A stretch of 64,000 nucleotides of DNA from Paenibacillus sp. CF384. GTDB taxonomy: Bacteria > Bacillota > Bacilli > Paenibacillales > Paenibacillaceae. Under the pieces are notes generated by a model that searched no databases, was not told where the DNA came from, and saw only the letters and a list, made by a program, of their open reading frames with translations. Numbering within the stretch: position 1 is the stretch's first letter; each line of letters starts with the position of its first letter. The position numbers and the translations under genes are program-made. Positions 18,436-30,090 of this stretch are shown piece after piece. The DNA is taken from the NCBI RefSeq assembly GCF_900106745.1, contig NZ_FNNV01000013.1, positions 159,081-223,080 of the forward strand, given 5' to 3'.

Positions 18436-20631
18436 ATGGATGTTTTGCCGATGAAAGGCATAAACGTCGTTCATGCGAACGAGTCCATAGAGCCGGCAGT
18501 GAAGCGATCAAGGCTGCCGAAGACGATGCGAACATTTACGCTGCTGTTGACTGGAGTTGTAGGCCTCTCCGTTTGGACATCTGTGCCATCAAGCGGTGCG
18601 GCGGTACCTAAACTCGATAACATACGTGTAGGGATCTTCCTGAATACAAGTAAGTATAAGCTCGATTCGGCTGCCGCCACTTTCAGCTCGGTCGCTGCGC
18701 TGCAAGTGGGCGTTCGTCAGCCTTCCGGCGTTGTCCCGATGTTTCAGACGGCAAACGGCGAAACGACGAGATTTACGCTGGACGACTACAAGCCGTTGCT
18801 GCTTGAGACAACCGATTATATGACGGCACTGGCCGCTTATAAACGAGTCAAGGCAATGGGAGCAGCAGGTTTCATGACAGCAGCGAGCGACTCTCGCGGG
18901 AAAGTGTATCAAATCGAAGAAGGTTCATATGCCACTGCTGCTGAAGCGAAAGCAGCGGGCGATCGTTTGTTGAAGGATGCCACGCTGGCTGGCTATGCAG
19001 GCAAATCAAGTAAAGCAGAGCTGATCGGTCCGCTTCATTTGGATACCGGTTTGGTCTATGCCTCCAAGGATGAAGCTGTGAAAGCAGCGCAGTCTCTCGG
19101 CGCAAGCGGAGTAGAGGCTTATGCCGCCATGAAACAGACCGGAATGGAAGCAGGCGTGTTTACCGTCGTGGTTGGCTCAGAGAGCGATCAGACGGCGCTC
19201 GCTCAGGTTAAAGCCCAGGCGCAGAAGGTGAATGGTGCCTTGTCGCTGCAGCAGACAGATGCGGCCTCCGCTTATTTTGTTATACGGGATGATTATACGA
19301 CGGTTGATTCGGCTTCCAAACCTCCGGTTTCGCTTTATTCGGTACCAACTACCGGTGCTAAACTATGGCTTTCGACTTCCGCTCCTTCAGGCATTAAGCT
19401 GATGGAACGATATAATCGGAGCTATCGCGGACAGTTTGAAGTAAGCGGCTTAAACAACAAGCTTGCTGTCATCAATGAATTACCGTTCGAGCAGTATCTG
19501 TATGCCGTCGTCGGTGCAGAGATGCCTTCATCTTGGCCCGCGGAAGCATTGAAATCGCAGGCGGTTGCGGCACGTACATATGCAATCTATCAAGGATTTG
19601 GCTTTCAAGTTGCGCATGTGGTAGATACAACGCTCAGTCAAGCTTACGGCGGCCTCGGTTCCGAGAAGCCATCAACGATTGCAGCCGTAGATGCGACTAA
19701 CGGCGAAGTGGCCATGTACAACGGCAAGGTCATCGAGGCCGTATTCTCTTCAAGTGCCGGCGGCGTTTCGGCCGATGCGAGTGAGATATGGGGCAATAGC
19801 ATCACTTACTTGAAGAGCGCGCAGAGTCCGGATTCCTCCTCCGAGAAAGGACTTTATCAGTGGTATCGCATTGCGCTCCCGAATGGATCCGTTGGTTATA
19901 TGCGTGAGGACTTGCTGGATACAACCGATCAGAAATCAAAGGGCGGACAACCTCTTCTCCGTGTGAATACCGACGGATCGAAGCTGCGTCCGATTCCGCT
20001 CATTCAAGATAATGTGCCTGTCGTAGATTTGGCGAACCGTGGAACGATGGCAGTCCAATTGGAGAAAGTGACGCAATCCAATGAGATGTCATGGGTACGA
20101 GGAACGTACACGGCTGCAGAGATTCTGGCATTCACGAACGGTAAGCTGCAGAAACCTATCTCAGGCAAGATCGCGACGCTGGAAGTCAGTCAGAGCGGTC
20201 CGTCGGGGCGTCCTATTGAGCTGTTAGTGAATGGTCAGAAGATGCAGGTCAAATATCCGGATGTTTATCGCGCTGCATTCGGAGGATTGCCAAGCACCTT
20301 GTTCCAGATCGATGAAACAGCCAGAATGACCATTGCCGGCGGAAATCAAGCCGTACGTGAACGTCCGACTGTCACCGATAACGGTACGATGTATCTCATC
20401 GGTGGAGATGGACAAACGCGAGAATTGAAAGATCGCAATGTCTTTATCCTCAATGGCGATGGCAAAGTGCGAGCGGCAACGAAAGATCCGGGTTTCCGAT
20501 TCGTCGGTTCCGGTAACGGACATGGCGTAGGCTTGTCTCAATACGGAGCGCGCGGGTTGGCAGAGCTTGGGTATGACTATAAATATATTATGCAATACTA
20601 TTACAAAGACGTGACGATCGTTAAGGAATGA
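18436..20631 (+). CDS. SpoIID/LytB domain protein with SPOR-like repeats
   Basis: A 731-residue exported protein. The signal-anchor near residues 31-55 ends SSGAAVP. Two SPOR-like segments (about residues 130-280) may bind denuded glycan strands. The SpoIID/LytB domain (about residues 340-480) carries [21 protein letters not shown] and [10 protein letters not shown]. The C-terminal motif [20 protein letters not shown] is the SpoIID signature. SpoIID itself is a lytic transglycosylase of engulfment; LytB-type paralogues modify amidase activity, so the precise role is open. Start is ATG 18436, very close to GAGGGGG, or ATG 18451, which has better spacing. It lies between ruvB-DCC and queA. Confidence 0.88.
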   Translation: MDVLPMKGINVVHANESIEPAVKRSRLPKTMRTFTLLLTGVVGLSVWTSVPSSGAAVPKLDNIRVGIFLNTSKYKLDSAAATFSSVAALQVGVRQPSGVVPMFQTANGETTRFTLDDYKPLLLETTDYMTALAAYKRVKAMGAAGFMTAASDSRGKVYQIEEGSYATAAEAKAAGDRLLKDATLAGYAGKSSKAELIGPLHLDTGLVYASKDEAVKAAQSLGASGVEAYAAMKQTGMEAGVFTVVVGSESDQTALAQVKAQAQKVNGALSLQQTDAASAYFVIRDDYTTVDSASKPPVSLYSVPTTGAKLWLSTSAPSGIKLMERYNRSYRGQFEVSGLNNKLAVINELPFEQYLYAVVGAEMPSSWPAEALKSQAVAARTYAIYQGFGFQVAHVVDTTLSQAYGGLGSEKPSTIAAVDATNGEVAMYNGKVIEAVFSSSAGGVSADASEIWGNSITYLKSAQSPDSSSEKGLYQWYRIALPNGSVGYMREDLLDTTDQKSKGGQPLLRVNTDGSKLRPIPLIQDNVPVVDLANRGTMAVQLEKVTQSNEMSWVRGTYTAAEILAFTNGKLQKPISGKIATLEVSQSGPSGRPIELLVNGQKMQVKYPDVYRAAFGGLPSTLFQIDETARMTIAGGNQAVRERPTVTDNGTMYLIGGDGQTRELKDRNVFILNGDGKVRAATKDPGFRFVGSGNGHGVGLSQYGARGLAELGYDYKYIMQYYYKDVTIVKE

Positions 20632-20641
20632 GAACCAGTCG

Positions 20642-22844
<2,203 letters not shown>

Positions 22845-22862
22845 GGAAAGGGGTGAACCAAT

Positions 22863-23195
22863 ATGGGATCAGCAGCATCTTTACTCCCGTTTGTACTTAT
22901 GTTTGCGGTATTTTATTTCCTTCTGATTCGTCCGCAGCAGCGTAAATCCAAGCAGCGCAACTCGATGCTTAGCTCGCTGAAGAAAGGCGACAAAATCGTA
23001 ACGATCGGCGGTATGCACGGAACGATCATGGAAATCTCGGATGATGTCGTTGTCCTTCGTGTCAACGATGCAACGAAGATTACATTCGACCGCAGTGCGA
23101 TTAACACGATTACAACAAGCGCGGCAGTATCTGCAGCACCATCTGCGCCTGTAGTAGAGAAGAAAGAAGATCAAGCAGAGAATATTAAAGCTTAA
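22863..23195 (+). CDS. yajC: YajC, Sec translocon accessory protein
   Basis: A 110-residue protein with one N-terminal membrane segment (LLPFVLMFAVFYFLLIRPQ), followed by the conserved QRKSKQRNSML and a small beta domain with GDKIVTIGGMHGTI. YajC associates with SecDF in protein export. A Lys/Glu-rich tail ends the protein. It lies 18 bases after tgt with AAGGGG ahead of ATG and is followed by a terminator; secD and secF lie about 5.6 kb further on. Confidence 0.97.
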   Translation: MGSAASLLPFVLMFAVFYFLLIRPQQRKSKQRNSMLSSLKKGDKIVTIGGMHGTIMEISDDVVVLRVNDATKITFDRSAINTITTSAAVSAAPSAPVVEKKEDQAENIKA

Positions 23196-23209
23196 TCTAA
23201 GCAGTAAAC

Positions 23210-23265
23210 AGAAGCCGGAACGAAGGCGGACGATGAGTCCTACTCGTTTCGGCTTCTATTTGTTT
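23210..23265 (+). terminator. Terminator after yajC
   Basis: AGAAGCCG.GAACGA pairs with TCGTTTCGGCTTCT around a loop of about 22 bases, followed by a weak T-rich stretch. It ends the ruvCAB-queA-tgt-yajC run. Confidence 0.75.
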
Positions 23266-23356
23266 GCTTAAGGGATAAGACGGAACCCGCTCATAATTTC
23301 CAGCATTTGCGCACATAATGAACGTACATGCCAGGCGCCGATGGAGGTGGAGAATA

Positions 23357-24217
23357 ATGGGCAATTGGCTGGAGATCACGTGGCGGACGTTAATGGCTGT
23401 CGTCTTCTTGCTCTTGATGACGAAACTGCTGGGAAAACGCCAGGTTACCGAGCTGTCCGTATTTGAATATATTACAGGCATCACTATAGGTAACTTGGCG
23501 GGGTATATTTCACTGGATACGGATGAGAAATGGTACTTAGGTTTCTTGTCTTTAGGTGTCTGGGTAGCGGTGTCACTCGGCATCGAGATGCTTCAATTAA
23601 AGAGCAAGAGAGTCCGAAACTGGATTGACGGAACTCCGACCGTATTGATTCAGAAGGGCAAAATACTAGAGAAGAACTTAAAGAAAGAGCGTCTGACAAC
23701 CGATGAACTGCTGCAGCAGCTGCGAATGAAAGATATATTCAAAGCGGCTGACGTTGAGTTTGCGATTATGGAGGCGAGCGGGGCGATCAATGTGCTGCTC
23801 AAGACCGAGAATTTACCATTAACCCCGAAGCAGCTGGGCATTAAAGTGACACCTGAGAGAGAACCGATCGCAGTCATCATGGATGGGGTCGTGCTGGTGG
23901 ATCCACTTCAAGTGAGAGGGTTTAACGAGGCTTGGTTGGTCAAAGAGCTCAAGAAATCGGATCTTCGCGTTCAGGATGTGTTTCTGGCCCAAATTGATGA
24001 TTTCGGGACGCTGACAATCGATTTGTACGATGATAAGGTCAAGCAGCCTAAGAGCCAGCATCAAGCGACACTGCTTGCAGCACTGAAGAAATGTGAAGCG
24101 GACATGGAGATGTACGGGCTGCTGACGACAGACGAAACCGAGAAACAGAAATATGCTGCCTGCTCCAAGCAGCTTCAGCATTTGATTGATGAGGTCAGGC
24201 CGCTTATTTATCAATAA
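23357..24217 (+). CDS. YetF-type membrane protein (DUF421), first copy
   Basis: A 286-residue protein with three N-terminal membrane segments in the first 85 residues (RTLMAVVFLLLMTKLLGKRQ and following). These contain the family signature LLGKRQVTELSVFEYITGITIGN. A cytoplasmic domain follows with WIDGTPTVLIQKGKI and VEFAIMEASGAINVL. The biochemical role is unknown; Bacillus YrbG sits near the same locus. The ATG at 23357 follows GGAGGTGGAG. A second, more compact family member lies 1.6 kb downstream. A bidirectional terminator separates it from the convergent PAP2 gene. Confidence 0.88.
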   Translation: MGNWLEITWRTLMAVVFLLLMTKLLGKRQVTELSVFEYITGITIGNLAGYISLDTDEKWYLGFLSLGVWVAVSLGIEMLQLKSKRVRNWIDGTPTVLIQKGKILEKNLKKERLTTDELLQQLRMKDIFKAADVEFAIMEASGAINVLLKTENLPLTPKQLGIKVTPEREPIAVIMDGVVLVDPLQVRGFNEAWLVKELKKSDLRVQDVFLAQIDDFGTLTIDLYDDKVKQPKSQHQATLLAALKKCEADMEMYGLLTTDETEKQKYAACSKQLQHLIDEVRPLIYQ

Positions 24218-24223
24218 ACAAGA

Positions 24224-24264
24224 AGAGACCGCCGGTGAATGAACACAATCAACCGGCGGTCTCT
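24224..24264. terminator. Bidirectional terminator between convergent genes
   Basis: A perfect 13-base stem, AGAGACCGCCGGT/ACCGGCGGTCTCT, lies between the plus-strand DUF421 gene and the minus-strand PAP2 gene, with short A and T tracts on either side. Confidence 0.85.
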
Positions 24265-24271
24265 ATTTGGT

Positions 24272-25138
24272 TTATTTTGCATCCTCGCGCAAATACGTCA
24301 TATTCGCCGGGGTAATGGAGCCATTGTGGCGACCGCGGCGGAGCGAGAGGTTCATCACGCTTAGACGCATGCCCACCGTGGAAGCAAATGTAGCAAGCAC
24401 CAGTCCACCACACATGTCGATCAACCAGTGGATCCCCAGATAGAAGATCGCAAAGATAATGATGACGGCACAGATGCAGCAGAACCAAGCCCATCGTTTG
24501 ATGCCGGAGCGTACGGCCAATATCGCAAGCGTTACCGATATCGACGTATGCAAGCTTGGGAAGCAGTTATCAAGTCCAGACAAAGCACGATACTGGTTCT
24601 CGAAGTCCGGGAATACGTTTAACATCAGGAATGAAACGTTCGTCGGATCATGATACCAGACCTCGTTGACCGGCAAAAACAAGTAAAACGGGATCGCGAC
24701 TAAATAGTTAATCATAATCGCGTAACACAGCGCGTAAAACATTCGTTTGTTTTTGCTGCGCTTGGAGTAAATGCCGATGGATGCAATAAGCATCGCTTGA
24801 AAGACCACCACGTACATAAAAGCCAGGAAAACAGTCAAATAACGATTCTCAAACATATGTTGAAGATTGGCGACGAAGTTTCCTTCGATCGATTGGAAGA
24901 ACGTTGCGAAATCATAAGTATAGGTCATATGATGTTCGATGCGCATCTCCAGCTTGTTGATGAAGAGAATCAACATTAAAGCGCCGAAATGCAGCAAATA
25001 TTTGCGGTTTAGTACCATCTCTCTGAGAAACAATCCACCAACCTTGAACGGGTTCGCTGCTGCTCCGTACCAGATCAGAAACGTCACCGTAATGGCCGAA
25101 TAGATCGCGACCGTCGTCATGTTGTCAAACAAAGTCAT
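24272..25138 (-). CDS. PAP2-type membrane phosphatase/phosphotransferase
   Basis: A 288-residue protein with about six membrane segments. It has the C-terminal PAP2 motifs CFPSLHTS and YLGIHWLIDMCGG, which supply the catalytic histidines; the first PAP2 motif (KxxxxxxRP) is not evident. This arrangement resembles the AUR1/inositol-phosphoceramide-synthase-like branch rather than classic phosphatidic acid phosphatases, so a lipid headgroup transfer or dephosphorylation role is possible. The minus-strand ATG follows TAGGAGGAAATAATGTATC. It is inserted between genes that are adjacent in Bacillus (yajC/yrbG and yrzE). Substrate cannot be stated. Confidence 0.8.
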   Translation of the reverse strand: MTLFDNMTTVAIYSAITVTFLIWYGAAANPFKVGGLFLREMVLNRKYLLHFGALMLILFINKLEMRIEHHMTYTYDFATFFQSIEGNFVANLQHMFENRYLTVFLAFMYVVVFQAMLIASIGIYSKRSKNKRMFYALCYAIMINYLVAIPFYLFLPVNEVWYHDPTNVSFLMLNVFPDFENQYRALSGLDNCFPSLHTSISVTLAILAVRSGIKRWAWFCCICAVIIIFAIFYLGIHWLIDMCGGLVLATFASTVGMRLSVMNLSLRRGRHNGSITPANMTYLREDAK

Positions 25139-25250
25139 GATACATTATTTCCTCCTAAAAGCACCTTCATTATTTCAGCTCGATCTAGTATATCACAAAC
25201 TATACCCAAGTGAGACCATTTCCAAAAGTGTTCACAAACGGGACAAGCTG

Positions 25251-25652
25251 TCAGGACCGTTTGGTATTTACCCCAATCATGCCTCCAAATGCGCCGCAAA
25301 GCAAGGTTTCGATCAGCATGGTGAACGTTCTGCCGCTAATGCCGGTGTTTGTAGAAAGAAAGCTGACAAGCAGAATCAACAGGCCGTAAGCGATGCCGAG
25401 CATTCCGCCGTAATACCATCCGCGCATCCCGGATCTTCTTCCCGATACGAAACCGCCTGCAAGTGAAGCACAGCCGTGCACGATCAAACTGTAAAGCGGC
25501 AGCTGGGTTTCCTGCATGCTTCCCCACCTCAGCATAGTTGAGAGCAGTATAGCCCCTAATGCCAGCCAAATGGATGCATACAAAATGCCTGCGAGCATCG
25601 GTGAAGCCATGTGTACCTTAGGAACATTTTTCATGGCGTTGATTGGTTTCAT
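25251..25652 (-). CDS. yrzE: Small membrane protein, TIGR04086/YrzE family
   Basis: A 133-residue protein with four hydrophobic segments (MLAGILYASIWLALGAILLS, YSLIVHGCASLAGGFVSG, YYGGMLGIAYGLLILLVSFL, LIETLLCGAFGGMIGV). It matches the TIGR04086 family found beside yajC and spoVB in Bacilli. Function is unknown. ATG at 25652 on the minus strand was chosen because GGAGGGATAGCG precedes it; the frame could extend 12 codons upstream. It is transcribed away from the second DUF421 gene. Confidence 0.8.
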   Translation of the reverse strand: MKPINAMKNVPKVHMASPMLAGILYASIWLALGAILLSTMLRWGSMQETQLPLYSLIVHGCASLAGGFVSGRRSGMRGWYYGGMLGIAYGLLILLVSFLSTNTGISGRTFTMLIETLLCGAFGGMIGVNTKRS

Positions 25653-25859
25653 ATCGCTATCCCTCCAATTATTTGCGCTCGTGTTCACGATTATTACAAG
25701 ATATGGTCAAGCTGATCAGAATAGTACAAGTTGGCCGTCAGCAGCAGGCATTCCGCGTGATTACCAAATATTCGAACATTGTCCTTCGTATGATGTACTT
25801 TGCATCAGGTGACAATAGTTGTACTTTGTGCTGGCATGAACCAAAGGAGGGCGGCTCAT

Positions 25860-26612
25860 GTGGAATACTTGACACTGATGTTCCGGACGCTTCTCATCTA
25901 CTTCATCGTGTTTCTCATTATGCGGCTTATGGGGAAGAGGGAAATCGGCAAGCTGTCTGTATTTGACCTGGTCATTTCCGTCATGATTGCCGAGATTGCC
26001 GTATTCGTCATTGAGGATACGCATCGTCCGTTATTGAATGGCATATTGCCGATGGTGTTTCTGCTCGTCATTCAGATTGTCATTGCCGTCATTTCGCTGA
26101 AAAGCCGGAAGCTGCGAATCTGGTTCGATGGTGAGCCGGTTGTGCTCGTGGAGCGCGGCAAGCTCAATCGTGAAGCGATGCGTAAGCAGCGATATAATTT
26201 AGATGATTTGATGCTGCAGTTTCGGGAGAATAAAACGAATATCGCGGACGTCGAGTTTGCCATATTGGAGACGACCGGCAAACTATCCATCATTCAGAAG
26301 GATCGGCATGAACATCGCAATCCGGGGGCATCAGGCGAGCATGGCGGACAAGGGCAAGGAGAAGGACATGATTCCTATTTCCCCAAGCCGTTCCCCAGAA
26401 ATTACCGTTTCGAAACGCTGCCCGTTCCGCTCATCATGGATGGCGAGATTCAGAAGACGAATTTGGAGCAGCTCGGCAAAGACCGTTTCTGGTTGAATAA
26501 TCAGCTGCGGCAGCGCGGAGTTACAGATGTGAAGCAAGTATTCTTATTGACGATTGATCATCGCGGCAAAATCTTTCTCGATGCAAGGCGGGGGAGAAAT
26601 CCACATAAGTAA
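25860..26612 (+). CDS. YetF-type membrane protein (DUF421), second copy
   Basis: A 250-residue relative of the gene at 23357, with three N-terminal membrane segments and the signature LMGKREIGKLSVFDLVISVMIAE. Then come IWFDGEPVVLVERGKLN and VEFAILETTGKLSII. A distinctive Gly/His-rich insert (GASGEHGGQGQGEGHD) interrupts the cytoplasmic domain near residue 160 and is absent from the first copy. GTG at 25860 follows AAAGGAGGGCGGCTCAT. Function unknown. It converges with spoVB over a shared hairpin. Confidence 0.87.
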   Translation: MEYLTLMFRTLLIYFIVFLIMRLMGKREIGKLSVFDLVISVMIAEIAVFVIEDTHRPLLNGILPMVFLLVIQIVIAVISLKSRKLRIWFDGEPVVLVERGKLNREAMRKQRYNLDDLMLQFRENKTNIADVEFAILETTGKLSIIQKDRHEHRNPGASGEHGGQGQGEGHDSYFPKPFPRNYRFETLPVPLIMDGEIQKTNLEQLGKDRFWLNNQLRQRGVTDVKQVFLLTIDHRGKIFLDARRGRNPHK

Positions 26613-26617
26613 ACGAC

Positions 26618-26645
26618 AAACACCGGCTTGGATAAGCCGGTGTTT
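26618..26645. terminator. Bidirectional terminator between DUF421 copy 2 and spoVB
   Basis: AAACACCGGCTT-ggat-AAGCCGGTGTTT forms a perfect 12-base stem with a T-rich flank, serving both convergent genes. Confidence 0.85.
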
Positions 26646-26647
26646 CA

Positions 26648-28270
26648 TTAGGATTTGAACCATCTGCCGAGAAGAGGAATGCGCTCCGCATCATAGCGGT
26701 CAATAATGCGCATCATGACCATGAGAATGAGATAGACGATGATGCCGGCTGTGCAGGCTGCAAACAAATTATGCCACAAGGCAGGCAATGCTTGCAGGTT
26801 CATCACCCATAATGAAGCAGCTCCCATAATGCACATGGCGGCTCCGACTTTAAGGAAATCCAGTATGTTCATGCTGAAACCTACAGAGCGAACAACGGCG
26901 ATCCAGTGCAATGCCGTGACAAGTACGATATTGACATTGATTGCAATGATGGCACCGTAGATGCCAAGGGACGGATCAGACGCCAGCTCAACAATGAGGA
27001 CGAGCTTCACCACGGCTCCGATAAAAGTGTTCATGAGAGCGGTAGTAGGTTTATCGAGCGCCTGCAGCGCTGCTTGAAGAGGAGCCTGTAAGTAAATGAA
27101 CAAGCCGATAGGAGCTAACCATTGCAGCATTGGGGCAATCTCGACATGATTATAGAGGATGCGGCACAGCGGCTCTGCGAACAGGAGCATGACCACGACG
27201 AACGGAGCTCCTGTAACAAGGGAGAGGCGCATGGATTGATGGAGACGTTTATGGATCGTTGCGCGGTCACCTTTGGCAGCTGCTTCTGAGAGGGAAGGAA
27301 CAAGTGAAACGGCAAGGGAGTAAGTGAGTGCTGTGGGAAGAAGCAGGATAGGGATGATCATCCCTTGCAGTGCGCCATATTGAGAGGTTGCCACTCCGAC
27401 AGCAATTCCTGCCGCCAGCAAAGCTCGTGCAGTCAGAATAGATTCCATTAGATAAGATAAGGATCCGATCATTCGGCTGCCTGTTACCGGTACAGAGAGG
27501 CTGATCAAGCGTCTCATGACCGGAACGCGTCGTTTATGAAAAGGAATGTGGAATTGAGGTTTGACAGAAGCATGCGTAGTATCTAGTGATGAGAGTTCAG
27601 CTACAGCATTGTCTTGAATAATAGCGAGTTTTACTCGTTTACGGTCATGCGCATATTGCCAAAGCAGCACAACAAGCCCTCCGATTTCACCCACGACCAC
27701 GCCGAGCATCGCTCCCGCCGCACCCCAGGCTAGTCCGAATGGCAGCAGCCATTTCGCGAATAACAGGGCAAATACAATGCGAATCACGGTTTCGAGCGTC
27801 TGCGAAAGTGCAGTTGGAATCATGTTCTGCTTCCCTTGAAAATAACCCCGATACACGGAGGAGATCCCAATGATGAGCAGCAGCGGTGTCATCATGAGGA
27901 AGGTTTGATAAACGCGCGGATCTGTCATCAGCCGCGTCGTTATCCAAGGCGTCAGCCAAACAAATAAACCGGTAAGCAGGAGCGACAGAAGCACCGTAAG
28001 TGCCATCGCTGAACGGAATATTTGTTTCACCCGCTTAGAGTCGCCCTTGGATTCCGCCTCCGCTATCCATTTGGCAACGGCCAGTGGAATTCCGCCGGTA
28101 ATCAAGGTGAGCAGGACGATCAGAAACGGGTAACCGAGCTGATACAAACCTACTCCCTCAGCACCGATAATGCGGGGAAGCGCAATGCGCGGTACAAAGG
28201 CAAGGATTCGATTCACAATGCCTGCAAGCAGCAGAATTAATGCGCCTTTAATAAAAGATTGCTTGGTCAC
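26648..28270 (-). CDS. spoVB: SpoVB-like MOP superfamily flippase
   Basis: A 540-residue protein of about 14 membrane segments, of the MurJ-like/MOP polysaccharide exporter superfamily. SpoVB is required for spore cortex synthesis and is proposed to move lipid-linked precursors across the membrane. The N-terminus KQSFIKGALILLLAGIVNRILAF and IGAEGVGLYQLGYP are typical of the SpoVB subgroup. GTG at 28270 on the minus strand was chosen from GGGAGAGG eight bases upstream; a longer frame to 28327 is less likely. The position near yrzE, comN and secD matches Bacillus, although the neighbours here run in opposite directions. Confidence 0.88.
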   Translation of the reverse strand: MTKQSFIKGALILLLAGIVNRILAFVPRIALPRIIGAEGVGLYQLGYPFLIVLLTLITGGIPLAVAKWIAEAESKGDSKRVKQIFRSAMALTVLLSLLLTGLFVWLTPWITTRLMTDPRVYQTFLMMTPLLLIIGISSVYRGYFQGKQNMIPTALSQTLETVIRIVFALLFAKWLLPFGLAWGAAGAMLGVVVGEIGGLVVLLWQYAHDRKRVKLAIIQDNAVAELSSLDTTHASVKPQFHIPFHKRRVPVMRRLISLSVPVTGSRMIGSLSYLMESILTARALLAAGIAVGVATSQYGALQGMIIPILLLPTALTYSLAVSLVPSLSEAAAKGDRATIHKRLHQSMRLSLVTGAPFVVVMLLFAEPLCRILYNHVEIAPMLQWLAPIGLFIYLQAPLQAALQALDKPTTALMNTFIGAVVKLVLIVELASDPSLGIYGAIIAINVNIVLVTALHWIAVVRSVGFSMNILDFLKVGAAMCIMGAASLWVMNLQALPALWHNLFAACTAGIIVYLILMVMMRIIDRYDAERIPLLGRWFKS

Positions 28271-28476
28271 AGTCGGTTCCTCTCCCTTTACGTTCGATCC
28301 CTTTCCTTCACTTCCCATTACCTGCAAGACCTGTCCTGTTCTATCCTTATGCTTATGCGCAGCATGTCCGAATCCATGTCAATTTTTCAAATGCGGTTGC
28401 ATGAAGCAGGAAAGTGGCAAGCGGGCATCGAATGAATGTAGGATAAAGGGCATAGTAACGTGAGGAGGTCGTGAGT

Positions 28477-28737
28477 ATGACGGGCGATTTAGTACCATTA
28501 ACGAATGAAGAATGGATCGCGACCATCGAACATTTATGTGATAGCAAAGCGGATGAATTTCGATTGATCGGCTACGAGCATGTAACTGGGAATGATATAT
28601 GGCAGTGCGTGAAGGACCGGTATACCAAAACAGGCGAACCGGCCATGCATCAGGTCGTCAACGATATTTTGTCGCTGAAAGTGACAAAATTTATGAACTT
28701 TTTGACGGTAAGTGCCTATAAAGGGACCCATTTTTAA
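28477..28737 (+). CDS. comN: Post-transcriptional regulator ComN
   Basis: An 86-residue cytoplasmic protein matching the YrzD/ComN family, with core DIWQCVKDRY and a C-terminal helix KVTKFMNFLTVSAY. In Bacillus, ComN controls late competence operon comE at the mRNA level. The ATG at 28477 was chosen because AGGAGG is eight bases upstream; the GTG at 28471 is too near. The stop codon lies within the loop of the following terminator hairpin. Confidence 0.82.
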   Translation: MTGDLVPLTNEEWIATIEHLCDSKADEFRLIGYEHVTGNDIWQCVKDRYTKTGEPAMHQVVNDILSLKVTKFMNFLTVSAYKGTHF

Positions 28738-28757
28738 CGAGTGGGCTCTTTTTTTTG
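28721..28757 (+). terminator. Terminator after comN
   Basis: An imperfect stem between AAGGGACCCAT and GTGGGCTCTT is followed by an eight-base T run. The comN stop lies in the loop. Confidence 0.8.
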
Positions 28758-28783
28758 ACTCGTTTTTGAGGCATCGCTATAAT
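28755..28783 (+). promoter_or_regulatory. Promoter for secD-secF
   Basis: TTGACT (28755-28760) and TATAAT (28778-28783) are spaced by exactly 17 bases, a near-consensus sigma-A promoter overlapping the comN terminator's T run. Confidence 0.75.
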
Positions 28784-28827
28784 AGGAATGTTGACACAAG
28801 AGAATTTAAGGGGGAACTGAGAGTATT

Positions 28828-30090
28828 ATGAATCGTTTGTTAGCATTCGTACTCATCGTCGTGCTATCTGCCGGCGTAGTAGCGGGAACAAGCTCTTGGC
28901 TTTTCAACGACGTGAAATTAGGACTTGATCTGAAAGGCGGATTTGAAATCCTGTATGAAGCTCAGCCAATTGAGGCTGGCGGTAAAGTGACGAAGGAGTC
29001 TCTGATCGAGACGGCTAAGAGCCTTGAGGAACGTGCCAATGCAACTGGCGTTGCAGAGCCGGAAGTAACGACAGAAGGCAGCAATCGGATTCGCGTGAAG
29101 ATTGCCGGCGTTTCTGACGAGAACAAAGTCAGGGATGTCCTCAAGAAACCGGCAGAACTGACATTCCGCAGTGCGCGCGGCTGCGCAGCTGATAAAGGAT
29201 ACTGTAAAATCGAGCTTACCGGCAACGACTTCAAACAGAACGGAGCTGCCGTTCACCAAACGAACCTGAATGCTTTCGAGATTGCAATAAAGCTGAAGAG
29301 CGCGAGTAAGTTCGCTGAAGTAACACGCGAAATTGCGAAGCTTAGCCCGAACAACCAGCTCGCCATCTACTTGGATGAGAAGGAGCTGTCTGCGCCAAAC
29401 GTTGCGGGTGAAATTAACCAAAACGAAGCGGTTATTACGGGTAATTACACCCGTGAAGAAGCGAATGACCTTAAAAATACAATCAACTTAGGCGCGTTGC
29501 CGCTTAAGCTGACCGAGAAATACACGCAAAGTGTCGGTGCAACACTAGGTAAATTATCTCTGAAAGAGACGGTAATTGCCGGTGCGATCGGTACTGTGCT
29601 GATTTTGCTCTTCATGTTGGTGTTTTATCGGTTACCGGGCGTTATTGCGAGCTTCTGTATCATCGTGTACATTTGGCTCCTATTGCTCGGCTTCAACTTG
29701 ATAGATGCCACGCTGACATTGCCGGGTATCGCAGCCTTCATTCTCGGAATCGGGATGGCGGTTGACGCCAATATCATTATGGCAGAGCGGATTAAAGAAG
29801 AAATGCGCAGCGGCAAGAGCATTCTATCGTCGCAAAAAGCAGGCTCCAAGAGTTCGTTCCGCACCATTATCGATGCGCACGTTACGACTACAATTGCTGC
29901 ACTCGTGCTATTCTTTATCGGCGTCGGTTCCGTTAAAGGGTTTGCGGTAATCCTGCTCCTAAGTATCATCATCAGTGTATTGACGAACGTGTTCTTCTCT
30001 CGCCTGCTCCTTACTTTGATTATCCGCAGCGGCATTGTGAAGAAGAAATCTTACTTCGGTGTCAAGGAGAGTGAAGTACGTGCGCTTTAG
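28828..30090 (+). CDS. secD: Protein translocase subunit SecD
   Basis: A 420-residue membrane protein that uses proton motive force to pull exported proteins through SecYEG. The N-terminal segment is followed by the signature GLDLKGGFEILYEA, a large extracytoplasmic domain (residues 35-245), and five C-terminal membrane segments with FILGIGMAVDANIIMAERI. In Bacillus SecD and SecF are one fused protein; here they are separate. It starts with AAGGGGG ahead of ATG and overlaps secF by 11 bases. Confidence 0.97.
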   Translation: MNRLLAFVLIVVLSAGVVAGTSSWLFNDVKLGLDLKGGFEILYEAQPIEAGGKVTKESLIETAKSLEERANATGVAEPEVTTEGSNRIRVKIAGVSDENKVRDVLKKPAELTFRSARGCAADKGYCKIELTGNDFKQNGAAVHQTNLNAFEIAIKLKSASKFAEVTREIAKLSPNNQLAIYLDEKELSAPNVAGEINQNEAVITGNYTREEANDLKNTINLGALPLKLTEKYTQSVGATLGKLSLKETVIAGAIGTVLILLFMLVFYRLPGVIASFCIIVYIWLLLLGFNLIDATLTLPGIAAFILGIGMAVDANIIMAERIKEEMRSGKSILSSQKAGSKSSFRTIIDAHVTTTIAALVLFFIGVGSVKGFAVILLLSIIISVLTNVFFSRLLLTLIIRSGIVKKKSYFGVKESEVRAL

